From: Anaerolineae bacterium
GTDB lineage: Bacteria; Chloroflexota; Anaerolineae; SpSt-600
Direction of reading: 5' to 3'
Length of the DNA stretch: 7,039 nucleotides
Assembly (NCBI GenBank): GCA_028275425.1
Contig: JAPWUT010000088.1
Location: 1 to 7,039, forward strand
In this document: in pieces, positions 5,363 through 7,039 of the stretch
Numbering within the stretch: position 1 is the first letter of the stretch
Layout: each line of letters starts with the position of its first letter
The notes under the pieces: generated by a model
What the model saw: the letters and a program-made list of their open reading frames with translations, nothing else
Database searches by the model: none
Told to the model about the DNA's origin: nothing
Made by a program: the position numbers and the translations under genes

Positions 5363-6373
5363 ATGGGCAGAGAATGGGCGATAAGGACCGAGAATTTGTG
5401 GCGGATATACAGGGTGCGGGGGAAACGCCGGCACCCACAAAAAGAGGTTATTGCCTTGAGAGATGTTAACCTTGAGATATACAAAGGGGAGCTGTTCGGC
5501 CTGCTGGGCCCTAACGGAGCCGGTAAGACGACTTTGATAAAAATCTTGGCCACTCTCTTGGCCCCCTCCTCCGGAAGGGCTTGGGTCGCAGGTTTTGATG
5601 TGGTCCGGGAGGCCCGCAAGATACGGCCTATAATCAACATGGTCTCAGGGGGCGAGGCCTCAGGTTACGGCTTGCTTACGGTGAGGGAAAATCTGTGGAT
5701 GTTCGCCCAGTTCTACGGAATACCAACTTCTGAGGCCAACCGCCGCATTGAAGAGCTTCTGCGCCGTGTCGGCTTGGCCGATTGGATGCATACCAAAACT
5801 TCCCAGCTTTCCACTGGCATGCGCCAGAAGATGAATGTGGCTCGGGGGTTTCTGACAGACCCCGAAATCCTCTTCTTGGATGAACCAACGCTCGGCCTTG
5901 ATGTGAACGCCGCTCGCCAAATCCGGCAGTTCATAAAGGATTGGCTGGAGGAGCATCCTGACCGCACTATCCTCCTGACTACTCACTACATGCAAGAGGC
6001 AGAAGAATTGTGCGACCGGGTGGCTATAATTGACCAGGGGAGGATAGTGGCTTGCGATTCCCCATCCGCTTTGAAGCAACGGCTTCGCCAAGAAGCCTTG
6101 TTTGAGTTGGAAATTACCTATCCCCAAGGATTGACCTCCGAAACCCTGGAAGCCATTGCCGGTGTCCACCGCGCCCTTTTGGCCGAAACCGATGGAGGCG
6201 CGAGGCTCAATTTAGCCCTGAAGGATGAATCAGCCCTCGCCGAAGTCATCCGTACCCTGACCGCTCATTCGGTTCAGGTCCGCCATTTGACTAAGAAAGA
6301 GCCAACTTTGGAGGATGTCTTTGTAGAGTTGGTCGGCCGGCCGTTTGAAGAGGTGAAGGAGGATGAAGGCTAA
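5363..6373 (+). CDS. ABC-2 type transporter ATP-binding protein (DrrA/CcmA-like)
   Basis: This 336-aa cytoplasmic ATPase drives an ABC-2 exporter. The nucleotide-binding domain shows Walker A GPNGAGKTT (49-57, K55), signature LSTGMRQ (149-155), Walker B ILFLDEP (169-175, catalytic E174), D-loop GLD (178-180) and switch histidine H208 in TTHYMQEAEE. Residues from about 225 form the C-terminal extension typical of drug/lipid-type ABC-2 ATPases, ending with a KEPTLEDVFVELVGR motif. Where the Q-loop glutamine is expected, the sequence reads NMVSGGEASGYG (92-103), so the usual Gln is not evident. The start ATG 5363 has AAGGG eight bases upstream and a good promoter. The permease gene starts 11 bp before this gene ends. 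There is no sign of the carbohydrate-binding C-terminal domain of Wzt-type polysaccharide exporters. The cargo is unknown. Confidence 0.93.
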   Translation: MGREWAIRTENLWRIYRVRGKRRHPQKEVIALRDVNLEIYKGELFGLLGPNGAGKTTLIKILATLLAPSSGRAWVAGFDVVREARKIRPIINMVSGGEASGYGLLTVRENLWMFAQFYGIPTSEANRRIEELLRRVGLADWMHTKTSQLSTGMRQKMNVARGFLTDPEILFLDEPTLGLDVNAARQIRQFIKDWLEEHPDRTILLTTHYMQEAEELCDRVAIIDQGRIVACDSPSALKQRLRQEALFELEITYPQGLTSETLEAIAGVHRALLAETDGGARLNLALKDESALAEVIRTLTAHSVQVRHLTKKEPTLEDVFVELVGRPFEEVKEDEG

Positions 6374-7039
6374 AGCTACAGGCTGGAAGTTGTTCTTGAA
6401 GACGGTGATAGCCCGTGCCTACCCAAGAATTGTAGCTCAGCAGAGGGAGAGGTCATGGATTTTCTTTGACGTCTTCCTCTCGCTCCTGGCGGTCTCAGCT
6501 TATGTATTCATCTATCGGGCTATCAGGGCACCGGAAGAGTATATAGGCTTCGTGGTGTTAGGCGGAGCTATGACCGCTTTCTGGCTGAACGTGCTTTGGA
6601 GCATGTCTACCCAATTTTATTGGGAGAAGGAGACGGGCAACTTGCCGCTTTACATAATATCACCAGCTCCTAAGATGGCCATCCTTTTAGGCATGGCTTT
6701 GGGGGGCATTGTGGGCACTTCTCTGAGAGCAGCCACAATTATCTTTGTGGGAAGCATCCTTTTCCGGGTGCGTTTCTCCGTCGCCAATGCGCCGCTTCTG
6801 GTGTTGGTCTTTGCCCTTACTCTTGTAGCTCTTTACGGCCTTGGAATGATGAATGCTTCCCTTTTCCTCTTATGGGGAAGGGAGGCCTGGCATTTGGCCA
6901 GCTTAGCCCAGGAGCCGATTTACCTCCTATCGGGCTTCTATTTCCCAATCAAGAGCTTAGGGTTTTGGGTAGCGGCGGTTGCTTCTCTAATACCCCTGAC
7001 TCTTGGCCTTGACGCTATGCGCCAGTTGCTATTTCCCTC
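6363..7039 (+). CDS. ABC-2 type transporter permease, partial (runs off right edge)
   Basis: An open frame without a stop runs from ATG 6363 to the window end, giving 225 residues plus two bases. It begins MKAKATGWKLFLKTVIAR, a basic cytoplasmic N-terminus, followed by about five hydrophobic stretches (near 31-53, 60-80, 104-133, 143-172, 195-218). Between the second and third is FYWEKETGNLPLYIISPAP (85-103), the E-x-E-x-G-x-L cytoplasmic motif typical of ABC-2 permeases after the second helix. The ABC-2 fold usually has six helices, so about one is missing on the right. The ATG overlaps the ATPase gene by 11 bp. GAGGTGA (6350-6356) lies six bases upstream; a second AAGGAGG abuts the ATG directly. 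It should form the membrane channel of the exporter with the preceding ATPase, either as a homodimer or with a second permease beyond the window. Confidence 0.9.
   Translation, partial: MKAKATGWKLFLKTVIARAYPRIVAQQRERSWIFFDVFLSLLAVSAYVFIYRAIRAPEEYIGFVVLGGAMTAFWLNVLWSMSTQFYWEKETGNLPLYIISPAPKMAILLGMALGGIVGTSLRAATIIFVGSILFRVRFSVANAPLLVLVFALTLVALYGLGMMNASLFLLWGREAWHLASLAQEPIYLLSGFYFPIKSLGFWVAAVASLIPLTLGLDAMRQLLFP

Noticed and set aside
5660..6169. 169-codon minus-strand open frame opposite the ABC ATPase gene
   Set aside because: It is antisense to a gene with all ABC motifs intact and has no recognisable domain of its own.

Overview
The window carries bacterial chromosomal DNA with ordinary ribosome binding sites, sigma70-like promoter boxes and tightly packed genes. 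The moderate-to-high G+C content, frequent AGG/AGA Arg and ATA Ile codons, G/C-rich hairpin repeats and the mix of protein families suggest a thermophilic or anaerobic lineage, perhaps Chloroflexota or a neighbouring phylum. That placement is a guess from style; no marker gene is present to settle it.

Layout. Positions 1-540 hold no credible gene. They contain three full copies and one truncated copy of a ~152-bp tandem repeat built of G/C-rich hairpins, and the array runs on beyond the left edge. Positions 548-5146 are one tightly packed minus-strand gene run, read right to left: a nitroreductase-family flavoprotein, a short RmlC-like cupin sugar epimerase, a radical SAM protein with a C-terminal helix-hairpin-helix (the putative DNA modification/repair family often linked to a uracil-DNA glycosylase-like partner), a UDP-sugar epimerase/dehydratase of the extended SDR family, and a multi-membrane GT-C glycosyltransferase. 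The four junctions are a 26-bp overlap, a TAATG overlap, a 13-bp gap and a TGATG overlap, so co-transcription and coupled translation are likely. Positions 5147-5362 form a divergent regulatory region with a promoter candidate on each side and several small inverted and direct repeats. From 5363 to the right edge runs a plus-strand ABC-2 exporter: an ATPase, then a permease that leaves the window unfinished.

How the parts may work together. The cupin, the SDR epimerase and the GT-C enzyme fit a pathway in which a nucleotide-linked sugar is remodelled in the cytoplasm and a lipid-linked sugar is transferred outside the membrane. The nitroreductase and the radical SAM protein do not obviously belong to that pathway. 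The ABC-2 exporter is transcribed away from this run, so a functional link to it rests on proximity alone.

The two most unusual items are the hairpin repeat array, whose stems show a compensatory base change between copies, and the DNA-repair-type radical SAM gene, which sits inside a sugar gene run without its usual partner in view.
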